A stretch of DNA of 64,000 nt from Streptomyces sp. YS415 (GTDB lineage: Bacteria > Actinomycetota > Actinomycetes > Streptomycetales > Streptomycetaceae), in assembly GCF_023544665.1 (NCBI RefSeq), contig NZ_JAMJFL010000012.1:186001-250000 (forward strand), read 5' to 3'. Below are positions 21,725 through 29,447 of the stretch, piece by piece; position 1 is the first letter of the stretch; the number at the start of each line of letters is the position of its first letter. The notes under the pieces are model-generated. The model worked only from the letters and a program-made list of their open reading frames with translations, ran no database searches and was not told the DNA's origin. The position numbers and the translations under genes are program-made.

Positions 21725-22726
21725 CTACCCCCTCAACGTGCTCAAAAGCTGCTCGGCCTGAGCAAGCAGCTGGTCGTAAGTCATGACGCTGATGCCGTGC
21801 AGACGTGCGTTGAGTCCGTGCAGAGCCTTGACTTGGTCCTCCGACCAGTCATGAGAGCGACCAATGATCAAGATGGCACGGGGATGGTAGGCCACTACTT
21901 CAGGGTGATCACGCAGGCCCCTGGCGGCTGCCTCGTGCAGCGCGTCGAGGTAGCGGTGGCACTGCCCAATCGCCATTGAGACGTCACGACTCCAGAACCA
22001 GCACTTGTGCGTGTTGTCGTAGGAGATCACTGGCATGTCCGGGCGCTTGAGCTCGAAGATGTCTCGCAGTCCGTTGGCAGTCTGCGCCAGCAAGCCGTCT
22101 ACGGAGTCGCCCAATGCGATGGTCCGCACCTCATCACGCATGGTGTACGCGTTACCGAAGACCCATCCGTGGCGCTCACACCACTCCTGGTACGTCTGTT
22201 CCTTCTTCTCGCCGCTGTCCAGGTTGGTACGCAACTGACCGATGGCCAGCGAGAGTTCCGTCAGACGCACACTGGACTGCACACCCTTGAGGAGCTCCGC
22301 TCCATCCTCGGTATCTGCCAGGGAACGCAGCACATCCTCGTCAGCCACAAGCGGCGCGATGGCCTTGCCAACAGCTATCGGGTCCCGACCAGAGAGACCG
22401 GTACCGGTGCCATCGAGGCGCAGCACGAGGAAGTCACCATCCTGACGCCCCTCAGCGACAGCCAGACTCTCCTCAAGCACCCGCTTGAGCTCTTTGACTT
22501 CCTCGTGGTTCAAAGTGAACTCTACGGGGAAGAGACGGAAAATGCGCCCCTCGCGCTTTTTGTAATAGAGGAGCTTTGCCGCTACCTGATCGCCGTCCGT
22601 GCGCTTAATGTACTGCGGCAGTACTTCGAAGCGGCGCTGCGGAGTGCTGGCAATCACGATCGGGTCAGTGAAAGAAACGCGCTGCGACTGTGCCTGCCGG
22701 CGCGAAACCTGGCGCTCGTCGGTCAT
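21725..22726 (-). CDS. sduA: Shedu anti-phage nuclease SduA (DUF4263)
   Basis: 333 aa. The C-terminal half has the Shedu/DUF4263 signature: YQEWCERHGWVFG (179-191), Asp210 in SVDGLL, Glu225 and Lys227 in FELKRP, and Gln255/Tyr259 in AIGQCHRYLD. These form a PD-(D/E)XK-type nuclease centre. The N-terminal half (about 1-165) is the variable sensing part, with basic strands such as KLLYYKKREGRIFRLF. Shedu is known as a single-gene anti-phage system acting on nucleic acid. Here two further genes follow directly on the same strand. ATG at 22726 follows a GGGAG box. Divergent from the AbiJ-like nuclease gene across 287 bp with low GC. Confidence 0.88.
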   Translation of the reverse strand: MTDERQVSRRQAQSQRVSFTDPIVIASTPQRRFEVLPQYIKRTDGDQVAAKLLYYKKREGRIFRLFPVEFTLNHEEVKELKRVLEESLAVAEGRQDGDFLVLRLDGTGTGLSGRDPIAVGKAIAPLVADEDVLRSLADTEDGAELLKGVQSSVRLTELSLAIGQLRTNLDSGEKKEQTYQEWCERHGWVFGNAYTMRDEVRTIALGDSVDGLLAQTANGLRDIFELKRPDMPVISYDNTHKCWFWSRDVSMAIGQCHRYLDALHEAAARGLRDHPEVVAYHPRAILIIGRSHDWSEDQVKALHGLNARLHGISVMTYDQLLAQAEQLLSTLRG

Positions 22727-23001
22727 GAGCTATCTCCCGTTGATCTTTGACGGAGATTGTGAGCGTTACAGGATGAAAGAGCAACCCTTGGCCATAGCTG
22801 AACCTTGCCCGAGAATGGATTAACAGACAGCTCTGACACGCTTTGCACCTTTTCCGACGGTGCGGCATCTGTTGCGCACGGGGTGCACAGAGGGAGCCAG
22901 GATCGGGCCTACAGTCTCGGCAGGCCAGGCCAAGCGACACCGACAGGCGAGCGCCTAACTGTCTCTGCGATAGCGCTCTGTTCACATCCTGACACGTTAA
23001 G

Positions 23002-23007
23002 TAAGAT
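23002..23007 (+). promoter_or_regulatory. Candidate -10 (TAAGAT) for a leaderless transcript of the AbiJ-like nuclease
   Basis: TAAGAT ends 6 bp before the ATG at 23014, the distance expected if transcription starts at the A of the start codon. No Shine-Dalgarno sequence precedes that ATG. The -35 region is weak, so this is a prediction. Confidence 0.4.
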
Positions 23008-23013
23008 TGGTTC

Positions 23014-24141
23014 ATGCAACCAAGCGACTTTTTCGACCTCGAAGAAAACGCGTTTTGGGATGGAGCAGACCCATGGAATGAGTCAGCGCGGATGAGTGAG
23101 GTTTTTCGGTCAGACCTTGTAAAACAGCTCCGGCTAGGCCCTGTCAACGACGTCGATGACCTGGAAGCCGCCTATGCGCTAACCCAACTTGCACACGATG
23201 AGTTTGAGAAGTACGGAACTCGAAGCAGTGACGCCAAGCTCGATGACGAACAGAGCGGCACCGTCATTCGTACGCTGCGCGCACTCCTGAAACGTCTTGG
23301 CATAGACTTCGCTCCCCCGTTTCGCAACTTCACCGGTTTTAGAGGGTACTGGGGAGAGAACGACATGGGTGGCTCATGGGCTGCCCGGCGGGGCTATGTG
23401 AACGCCCTTTTTACGCCCGTCCTCGAAAGACTGGAAGAGATGGAGGACGAACGCGTACAGACAGCATCCATCAAGGGTGTGGATGGTGAGCTCAAGAACT
23501 TGATCTTTGCGTCTACCGGGCCAAAGCCGCGCATAGTACTTAGAGACTCGATCAACAACGTCATCGAGGTTACGGAGAACGGTGAGTATTGCCTGTTCTA
23601 CGACCGTCCCCTTGATCGAGCCGGCCTCTCCTGGGGAGCACTCGTCAGTTGGTGGCGAGACAAGGGCGGGCTTGCGGCCGCGGGCGATGCTGAGGTCGCG
23701 CGTGACCTGTACGGGAGGCTGAGCGAGTCTCTAGGTGACAACCCCGTGGAACGGCTGCTGTTCAGAACTTACTGCGAGCGGTACGCCTCTGACGAGGCCA
23801 GCTCGCTCCCTGCACTCATCCCGCAGGTGTACTTGCACTATGACCCGCTCACTCATAAGCAACGTGGTGGTCGCTCCAGCGCCCTCTCCCGAGAGCGTAT
23901 GGACTTCCTGCTCCTCATGCCGAACGGGGTGCGCATCGTCCTGGAGGTGGACGGTAAGCAGCACTACGCCGAGGGTGACAAGGCATCCCCCAAGCTCTAC
24001 TCAGAAATGGTTGCCGAGGACCGAAGGCTGCGGCTCAAGGGTTACGAGGTGTACCGGTTCGGGGGCTACGAGCTGGGTGGTGAAGGTGCGGCCGACATGC
24101 TCCGCGAGTTCTTCAACCAGCTGCTCGCCAGACACCAGTGA
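23014..24141 (+). CDS. AbiJ-like protein with C-terminal PD-(D/E)XK (DUF559-type) nuclease domain
   Basis: 375 aa. The middle section FRNFTGFRGYWGENDMGGSWAARR…LFTPVLERLEE (about 103-142) resembles the N-terminal domains of AbiJ-related abortive-infection proteins. The C-terminus has RMDFLLLMPNG (Asp297), IVLEVDGKQHY (Glu311, Asp313, Lys315), then AEDRRLRLKGYEVYRFGGYEL, the strand-helix arrangement of DUF559/Vsr-like nucleases. A toxic nuclease released on phage infection is the likely role. It is divergent from sduA and has lower GC than the chromosome. The nuclease domain is clear; the AbiJ assignment is tentative. Confidence 0.75.
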   Translation: MQPSDFFDLEENAFWDGADPWNESARMSEVFRSDLVKQLRLGPVNDVDDLEAAYALTQLAHDEFEKYGTRSSDAKLDDEQSGTVIRTLRALLKRLGIDFAPPFRNFTGFRGYWGENDMGGSWAARRGYVNALFTPVLERLEEMEDERVQTASIKGVDGELKNLIFASTGPKPRIVLRDSINNVIEVTENGEYCLFYDRPLDRAGLSWGALVSWWRDKGGLAAAGDAEVARDLYGRLSESLGDNPVERLLFRTYCERYASDEASSLPALIPQVYLHYDPLTHKQRGGRSSALSRERMDFLLLMPNGVRIVLEVDGKQHYAEGDKASPKLYSEMVAEDRRLRLKGYEVYRFGGYELGGEGAADMLREFFNQLLARHQ

Positions 24142-24294
24142 CGCTGAGGTTTAAGGGGCGGGGTGACAGCGTTATGGAGGCTCCAGTGCCAGTCCGGCCC
24201 CGGCGATGAAGCCGTCTGTTCTGCGAGAACCGCCGCCGGCAGCTGGAGGAGAGAACTCCATCAGCCCCGGAGCGGTTCAACCACCGCTCCAGTC

Positions 24295-24582
24295 TTAGCC
24301 GTCGAAGACTGCGAGGAGCGTGGACGGCTCGGTCTGCAGGCCGCGGGCAAGCTTGATCAAGGTGGTCAAGCTTGGGTTGCGACGTCCGTGCTCGATGTAG
24401 ACCACTCCCCGGAAGCTCATACCACTTCTGCTGGCGAGCTCCTCAAGAGTGAGTCCACGAGCCTCACGCAACCGACGCACATGCATGCCGAAGGTGTGGA
24501 GTTGAGGGTCTGGCGGATCAAGGCGAGGCACGAACTTGACTTGACATCTGCGCCCATTTGACTGCCATGAACAGTTGTGCAT
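24295..24582 (-). CDS. XRE-family transcriptional regulator
   Basis: 95 aa. A Cro/C1 helix-turn-helix fills residues 33-93: FGMHVRRLREARGLTLEELASRSGMSFRGVVYIEHGRRNPSLTTLIKLARGL. The first 30 residues hold two Cys and a basic stretch (CSWQSNGRRCQVK). The ATG at 24582 lies on top of the -10 element of a plus-strand promoter, so this gene and the plus-strand promoter probably exclude each other. It is the only regulator in the cargo and may control the neighbouring defence genes or act as an antitoxin; no partner is adjacent. Confidence 0.85.
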   Translation of the reverse strand: MHNCSWQSNGRRCQVKFVPRLDPPDPQLHTFGMHVRRLREARGLTLEELASRSGMSFRGVVYIEHGRRNPSLTTLIKLARGLQTEPSTLLAVFDG

Positions 24583-24585
24583 AAT
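24558..24585 (+). promoter_or_regulatory. Sigma70-type promoter on the plus strand, overlapping the XRE start
   Basis: TTGACT (24558-24563), a 16-bp spacer, and CATAAT (24580-24585): five of six matches in each box, rare in such GC-rich DNA. It points towards the IS3 orfA remnant at 24668. Confidence 0.5.
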
Positions 24586-24667
24586 CAGCGCTGGGCGCTG
24601 TGCTTCGACCTTGTCGAGTCTAGAAGCGACCGCCGACGAAGCCAGGTTTCTTGGAGAGGACGTCGCT

Positions 24668-24982
24668 ATGCCAGCCCCGAGGAAGTACCCGCCAGAATTG
24701 ATTGAGCGGGCAGTCCGGATGGTCATTGAGATGAGGCCGACCAACCCCGGACGCTCCGGCCTCGTGCGGCAGGTCGGGGAATTGCTGGGGGTACACCCAG
24801 AGGTTCTACGGCACTGGGTCAAAAAGGCCGATGCGGAAGCTGGTCGAAATGCTGAAACTACCGCGGGCGCCACTGCCCGAGTTCGTCAGCTTGAGAAAGA
24901 GAACGCTGACCTGCGCCGCCTTAACGGAATCCTTAAGGCGGCTGCCGTCCTGTTCGCGGCGGAACTCGAACCAAGGCAATGA
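24668..24982 (+). pseudogene. IS3-family transposase OrfA, remnant without orfB
   Basis: 104 aa. N-terminal helix-turn-helix MPAPRKYPPELIERAVRMV, then HPEVLRHWVKKAD and a leucine-zipper-like QLEKENADLRRLNGILKAAAVLFAAEL, the classic IS3 OrfA pattern. It is preceded by GGAGAGG. In a complete IS3 element orfB (the DDE integrase) follows by -1 frameshift, but the next 300 bp contain no orfB sequence, so transposition is impossible. It marks an old insertion or recombination point between the Shedu/AbiJ half and the ABC half of the cargo. Confidence 0.85.
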
Positions 24983-25281
24983 ACGGCTGTGCCGTTGGCT
25001 CTTAACGCTGCACACGAGCCCCGATACACCGTCGGTTACCTACCTTGCGTGTAAGAAGCCTAATAGCTGAGCCGCTAAAGAGACCTGACAACCTTGGAAA
25101 AATATCGTTACCGTTTTCTGGCGACCGTCAACCCATCTCTCAAATGGGCGCACCATTAAAGGCCAGCCAGCCGGCTCGCACGCGACCTATCACTTGCACC
25201 CGCAGACGTTTGAGTTCTATTAGGGCAACAGATGCCTCGCTGCTGCAGCGCAGGCCCAGCAGAACATCGAATCGGCGGCAT
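24983..25281. other. Gene-free spacer after the IS3 remnant
   Basis: About 300 bp between the truncated transposase and the ABC ATPase stop. No coding sequence with family likeness and no clear hairpin seen; probably scar DNA plus the end of the opposing operon. Confidence 0.4.
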
Positions 25282-27114
25282 TCACGGGAGGAAGCCAGGG
25301 CGTCCGTCGGCGGCGGTGAAATTGTAGGTGGTGGCCTCTGAGAGGACGCCGAGGGGCGGATCGCCGTTCTCGATGATCACAGCCTGGCCGGGGAAGGCGA
25401 GCATGTCTTCGTAGAAGCGGTCCACGACGGTGGATGTGATGCGCACGTCGGGCAGGTCGGGGTCCTGTGGGGTGTTCTTCACTGGCTGGCGGTAGGTGAC
25501 CACCGGGGAGTCCAGGACGACGAAGCCGAGATGGGGGAGGTCTCGTTCGATGCAGAAGCGGGCCAGGGAGGTAGTGAAGGCTGAATGCAGCACGGATCGC
25601 ACACCCTTGCCTCGACCGGCGCGCGGGCGGCCTCCGGCCCGGATCTCGGCGTTGTACTGGTCGTACCCGGAGTTGTCGACTGCCGGTATTTCCCAGCTGC
25701 TCAGGGTGCGTTGGAGGACCGAGTCGAAGTCGTTGACGATTCGGGCGGCGATGTACTGCGCAGGCCGGGCAGCGGGCACCGCTCTCTCCCCGTCGAGGCG
25801 AGAGCGCTTGTCCTCAAGTTCCGCGATCCGCGCGTGCAGTTCCAGCTGCCGCTCGACCACAGATCGTGTGTCCAGCAGCTCTTGAAGGCCCTCTCGGAGC
25901 GGTGCGAGCTGGCCCTCGGCTTCGGCGATGAGTTCATCCAGCGCCTCCAGGTCGGCCTTGACGGACTGCCAGGTCCGGGTGATCTCTTCCTGTTCGCGGG
26001 CGAGGTCGGAGATGGTCGGCAGGAGGTCGGTGAGCAGTGCGGTCGTCTTCGCGGCCTCCGCCTGCACCGCAATGTGGAGTTGAGTGGCCTCCTGCTGACT
26101 GTGGCCAGGGTGCTGGTGCTCAGGATCCGCTCCGCAAAAGACGCAGGTTCCGACGCGGAAGTAGCCGAGGATGCTGCCAGCCTCGTTGACCATGACCAAA
26201 CGCTCCAGATCGGAGCGGTACTGGTCCTCCAGCAGGCTAAACCGTCCAAGCAGATCGCTGACCTCGGCCAGCCGCTCATCTAGCCCAGCAAGACGGCGGG
26301 CGTGCATCATGCGCTCGCGTACCGCTTCGCGGTGACCTTCGTCGGCCGCGCGCAGGGCGATGTTTTGCGCGTCGATCGCGGTTTTGACCCGCGCCAGGCG
26401 GTCCCTGAGGTCGCGCTCAGACTCGTCCGACTCAAGCTTCGCGTACAAGTCGATCACGAGCTGGTCCAAAAGGTTGATCTGTCCCCTGTTGACACGCCGC
26501 TGTCCCGCGTTGGGTCCAGTGTCGACGGAAGGGTCTCCCTCCCCAGTTAGGAGGAACCGCATGACCGATGTCTCCGCGGTGCGGGTGGTGGCGGTGCCGG
26601 TGCGTAGGACCGGGGAGGGCATGGCGATCATGCGGTCCTCTGTAACCACGGACAGGTGCACCAGATCGGTCAGGGTCAGGGGGCGGGTGCCACCGGCTTC
26701 GTTCTTGCGGATGAGGACCTCGTCCAGACCCATGGCGCGCATCAGGTGAATCGAGAGGCTGTTCTTGCTGCGGGCGTTGTGCACCGAGCTCACGATGGCG
26801 TCCGCCGGGCGATGAACCAGGTCACGGAGGTCCTCGCGATGCAGATGCGTGGAGTTGGTGCCGGGGCGCCGGACGAGAGTCAGCGGGCTGCCATCGGGCA
26901 GCAGCAGCCCAAGGAGGATCTGGGTGTATCCCTCGGCTTCGTCGACCATGTCCAACTGGGCACCGCCGAGCATGTACTCGACGGACCTGACGATGAAGGT
27001 CTTCCCGGTGTCGGAGGCACCATAGATGGTGGTCAGCTCGGGGCCGAAAACGATTTGCGCTGATGGCCTGCCCGAGCCAGCGTAAGTGAGGTGGACCAGC
27101 TGGAGACTACCCAC
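25282..27114 (-). CDS. ABC-three-component system ATPase (SMC/Rad50-like)
   Basis: 610 aa. Walker A GASDTGKT at residues 32-39, a long central coiled coil interrupted by CVFCGADPEHQHPGH (Cys-x-x-Cys near 322-325, a zinc-hook-like turn), and a C-terminal lobe with the Walker B-like VVLDSPVV (about 535; Ser in place of the usual Glu after Asp) and VIIENGDPP. This is the ATPase of a three-gene conflict system; ATP-dependent sensing of nucleic acid ends or structures is inferred. GTG at 27114 overlaps the MC2 gene by 8 bp, giving the order effector, MC2, ATPase in one operon. Confidence 0.8.
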   Translation of the reverse strand: MGSLQLVHLTYAGSGRPSAQIVFGPELTTIYGASDTGKTFIVRSVEYMLGGAQLDMVDEAEGYTQILLGLLLPDGSPLTLVRRPGTNSTHLHREDLRDLVHRPADAIVSSVHNARSKNSLSIHLMRAMGLDEVLIRKNEAGGTRPLTLTDLVHLSVVTEDRMIAMPSPVLRTGTATTRTAETSVMRFLLTGEGDPSVDTGPNAGQRRVNRGQINLLDQLVIDLYAKLESDESERDLRDRLARVKTAIDAQNIALRAADEGHREAVRERMMHARRLAGLDERLAEVSDLLGRFSLLEDQYRSDLERLVMVNEAGSILGYFRVGTCVFCGADPEHQHPGHSQQEATQLHIAVQAEAAKTTALLTDLLPTISDLAREQEEITRTWQSVKADLEALDELIAEAEGQLAPLREGLQELLDTRSVVERQLELHARIAELEDKRSRLDGERAVPAARPAQYIAARIVNDFDSVLQRTLSSWEIPAVDNSGYDQYNAEIRAGGRPRAGRGKGVRSVLHSAFTTSLARFCIERDLPHLGFVVLDSPVVTYRQPVKNTPQDPDLPDVRITSTVVDRFYEDMLAFPGQAVIIENGDPPLGVLSEATTYNFTAADGRPGFLP

Positions 27115-27574
27115 GATGGCCCTCGAACGGGCGAGAGGTCACGGGGCCGGGAGGAGTCGTTAGCAGGGACTGGGTAGTGGCGCGTACATCGATGTCCGGG
27201 GCCCATTGGTGAACGGCCCACTCGGCGCGCTCGCGGAGCCGCAGAACGTACGGGGCTTCGAGGACGTTTACGAAGGCCGGGCCGCGTTCCGTGGCCCGGT
27301 AGACCAGGCCGGTCCCGTCAGCTTCGAGTTCGGCCAGGCCGGCGCGGATGAGAACCAGAAGTGCCTGTTCGAGGACCGTGCGTTTCAGGCCGAGCTCTCC
27401 CGAGCGAGCTGGCAGATCCGGGTGCAGGCTGGGCGGTCCGTCGAATTCGGCGCTGTGCAGCACGGCATGGTCTAAGAGCGCGAGCTGGGCCAGGTCCAGA
27501 GCATCGGGATGGCTCTCCGAGAGCAACACCAGTGCCCGCACGCCGATCTCCAGCGGGCTGTTCAGCGGTTTCAT
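27107..27574 (-). CDS. ABC-three-component system middle component 2 (MC2)
   Basis: 155 aa. NSPLEIGVRALVLLSESHPDALDLAQLALLDHAVLHSAEFDGPPSLHPDLPARSGEL is the recognisable start of the MC2 family, a winged-helix protein. It continues with a second helical pair (LEQALLVLIRAGLAELEADGTGLVYRATERGPAFV) and EAPYVLRLRERAEWAV. It is thought to bridge the ATPase and the effector. ATG overlaps the effector TGA (ATGA), and the 3' end overlaps the ATPase start, so all three are translationally coupled. Confidence 0.82.
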   Translation of the reverse strand: MKPLNSPLEIGVRALVLLSESHPDALDLAQLALLDHAVLHSAEFDGPPSLHPDLPARSGELGLKRTVLEQALLVLIRAGLAELEADGTGLVYRATERGPAFVNVLEAPYVLRLRERAEWAVHQWAPDIDVRATTQSLLTTPPGPVTSRPFEGHRG

Positions 27575-28677
27575 GTCCCTTCTCCCTCACACCACGTGAG
27601 CTCGTTCTCGTTCGCCAGGTGATGACATACCCCGGTACGGTCCAGAGGTCTCACGTGCTGAGCGAAAACCGTCTGCGTCAGCCCGGCACTGATCGCCTGC
27701 GAGGTGACGGCATGGAGGCGCCTCCACCCCGTGGGGTGGTCATCCCTCGCCACGTCGACCACTGCGTCGTATATGTCCTTGACAATGGCCTCGAAATGAC
27801 CTTGAGGGTATGCCTCCTCGCCGAAGCGGCGCAGAGACTCGGCGCTGAAGAACGCTTCACGCTGGTGGCGCAAGTGCGGGCCGGCCGTGGGGTGCTGTGC
27901 GATCTGGGTAACGGTGCTGGCCTCACTGGGCCAGCGCTCGGCGTAGACCTGGGCGAGCTGCTGTACGTAGCGGGCCTCACGCGGCTCCGGCTTCTCGGGC
28001 GGTGCCATGACGGCCGGGCGGGGCGGCGACTCCGGCGGGAATCGTTTCACCCAGAAGTCGGTAGTTTTGTGCTGTTCGAGCATCTTCTTCATGTTGACGG
28101 TCTGAAAGATCTCGAACGGCGTGTCTGCTGCCAACTCCTCAGCCTCGCGCCTCAACCGTGGGCCCAGGTCCGTGATGACCTTGTCCGTGGTTTCGCGCAG
28201 CGCCTCCACGAAGTTCTTGCGGGTACTGATCGGGCGTTGCAGGGCCTGCTGCAGGCTGGGGCCGATGGACGGGGCGACGAACGTGTACTGCTCCGGCACG
28301 ATGAACTGACCGGTGACCACGCCCGCGAACATCTTCCGAATCTCACCTGCGGCGGTGCTCCAGGCCAGCGTTCCCTTGTAGCGCTTGCACTGGTAGTTGT
28401 GCCAGGGACCTTCCAGGCCCTGGCGGGTGAGGAATGCGGCCACGTCGATGCCGTGGTCGCCAGCCCCTCCCTGGCGCTCGACCCGCACGTACAGGCTGTC
28501 CAGCGCGGGCACCCACTCCTCGACGAACTTTTCGAACTCGTCGGGAGGGTAGGTGAAAACGATCTGCTCGGGCGACGGCATGGCCGGAAACTGCATGGCC
28601 GTTGGATAGTTGAGGAGGAGCGACGCGCCACTTGCCCGGCGTTCCGCCTCTGGCGGGCCCTGAATCGGATCCAACAT
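27571..28677 (-). CDS. ABC-three-component system effector with REase-like (Mrr-type) domain
   Basis: About 368 aa if started at ATG 28677. The N-terminal domain has GAGDHGIDVAAF (Asp74, Asp78) and WHNYQCKRYKG (Gln96-x-Lys98), the D…QxK layout of Mrr-like PD-(D/E)XK endonucleases. The C-terminal part (from about 240) is helical and fits the dimerisation region of three-component effectors. As first gene of the operon with MC2 and the ATPase it is the probable DNA-cleaving arm. The start is uncertain: the GGGGGAG box is too close to 28677, and ATG codons 27 and 32 residues downstream are alternatives. Confidence 0.78.
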   Translation of the reverse strand: MLDPIQGPPEAERRASGASLLLNYPTAMQFPAMPSPEQIVFTYPPDEFEKFVEEWVPALDSLYVRVERQGGAGDHGIDVAAFLTRQGLEGPWHNYQCKRYKGTLAWSTAAGEIRKMFAGVVTGQFIVPEQYTFVAPSIGPSLQQALQRPISTRKNFVEALRETTDKVITDLGPRLRREAEELAADTPFEIFQTVNMKKMLEQHKTTDFWVKRFPPESPPRPAVMAPPEKPEPREARYVQQLAQVYAERWPSEASTVTQIAQHPTAGPHLRHQREAFFSAESLRRFGEEAYPQGHFEAIVKDIYDAVVDVARDDHPTGWRRLHAVTSQAISAGLTQTVFAQHVRPLDRTGVCHHLANENELTWCEGEGT

Positions 28678-28975
28678 CTCCCCCTGAATGCCGCCGCCGC
28701 ATCCCGCCGACGCACCCACTAGAGGTATCACTGGCAGGTCGTTCACGAAAAGACCACAACCGAGCAAATAGGAGCCAGGGGCCGGTGTGCCCGGCGGGCA
28801 AACGCACGTGTCGGGTGTGAGCAGGTGATTCCTCGGCGGGCCGCTCTCGCGCCGGACGGTAAGCCGTCGGGCAGTGATGTCGACGTCGGTGCGCAGGATG
28901 GTGGTTGCGACAAGTACGTGGCCGGCGAGCAGGATGACGATGAACCGTTCGAAGGAGTTGCTGGCGCCTGAGCCT
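28678..28975. other. Control region upstream of the ABC three-component operon
   Basis: About 300 bp between the effector start and the terminator of the next operon. An open frame exists but looks like non-coding shadow. It must hold the operon promoter; I see no strong consensus boxes. Confidence 0.4.
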
Positions 28976-29005
28976 GAAGGCCCCCATACGACAGCGGGGG
29001 CCTTC
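28976..29005 (-). terminator. Hairpin terminator after the GIY-YIG operon
   Basis: GAAGGCCCCC (28976-28985) and GGGGGCCTTC (28996-29005) are perfect complements around a 10-nt loop, 20 bp past the stop of the GIY-YIG gene. It separates that operon from the ABC three-component operon. Confidence 0.75.
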
Positions 29006-29024
29006 CCTGTCTCCTCTGGTCCTA

Positions 29025-29447
29025 TTACCGAGCGGTCCTGCGGGCGGCAGGCCGTCGGGGTCTGCCGAGAGTGGGGAGCCGCTTGGTGTCGAGCGGCCGC
29101 AGGACCGCTCCGATCCGACCTTCGATCCTGCGCACGAGGTCCTCCTCGGTGTCTGCTACCAGTGGGACCACCATCAGGCGCGTCCACTGTGCGGCGCGTC
29201 CAGACAGTACGTGTTCCTGGACGCGGTCACCGACCGATCCGTCGCGGATCGCGCTTCCGGTGTAGCGGATGACGTTCTCGAAGTCGGCGGCGATGTAGAC
29301 GCCTGTCGAGAATTCGTTCCAAGCCCCATCCTCTGTGATCTGCAGGATCGTCGAGGCGACGGGGAAGCGTCGCAGCAGCGCGGATCCAGCAAGATCGCAC
29401 GCGGTGTTGTAGTTCTCTGGGGTGAGCGTGCACGTCAAGCGGTTCAT
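29025..29447 (-). CDS. Small GIY-YIG-like nuclease
   Basis: 140 aa. GVYI (Gly49-Val-Tyr51) followed after 10 residues by YTG (62-64) reproduces the GIY…YIG motif pair. The conserved Arg appears in DRVQEH (Arg75) and the metal-binding Glu in RRIEGRIG (Glu109), with the usual order and spacing. The N-terminus is a short helical lead and the C-terminus a basic tail (RPRRPAARRTAR) that could bind nucleic acid. No known GIY-YIG subfamily is recognised. ATG overlaps the TGA of the 627-aa gene (ATGA), so the two proteins are made together. Confidence 0.7.
   Translation of the reverse strand: MNRLTCTLTPENYNTACDLAGSALLRRFPVASTILQITEDGAWNEFSTGVYIAADFENVIRYTGSAIRDGSVGDRVQEHVLSGRAAQWTRLMVVPLVADTEEDLVRRIEGRIGAVLRPLDTKRLPTLGRPRRPAARRTAR

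Noticed and set aside
24575..24667. Longer N-terminal extension of the IS3 OrfA
   Set aside because: The extra residues do not resemble OrfA and the GGAGAGG box fits the ATG at 24668.
28678..29187. N-terminal extension of the ABC three-component effector to 538 aa
   Set aside because: It would run through the perfect terminator hairpin and into the opposing end of the GIY-YIG gene, and the translated sequence is not protein-like.
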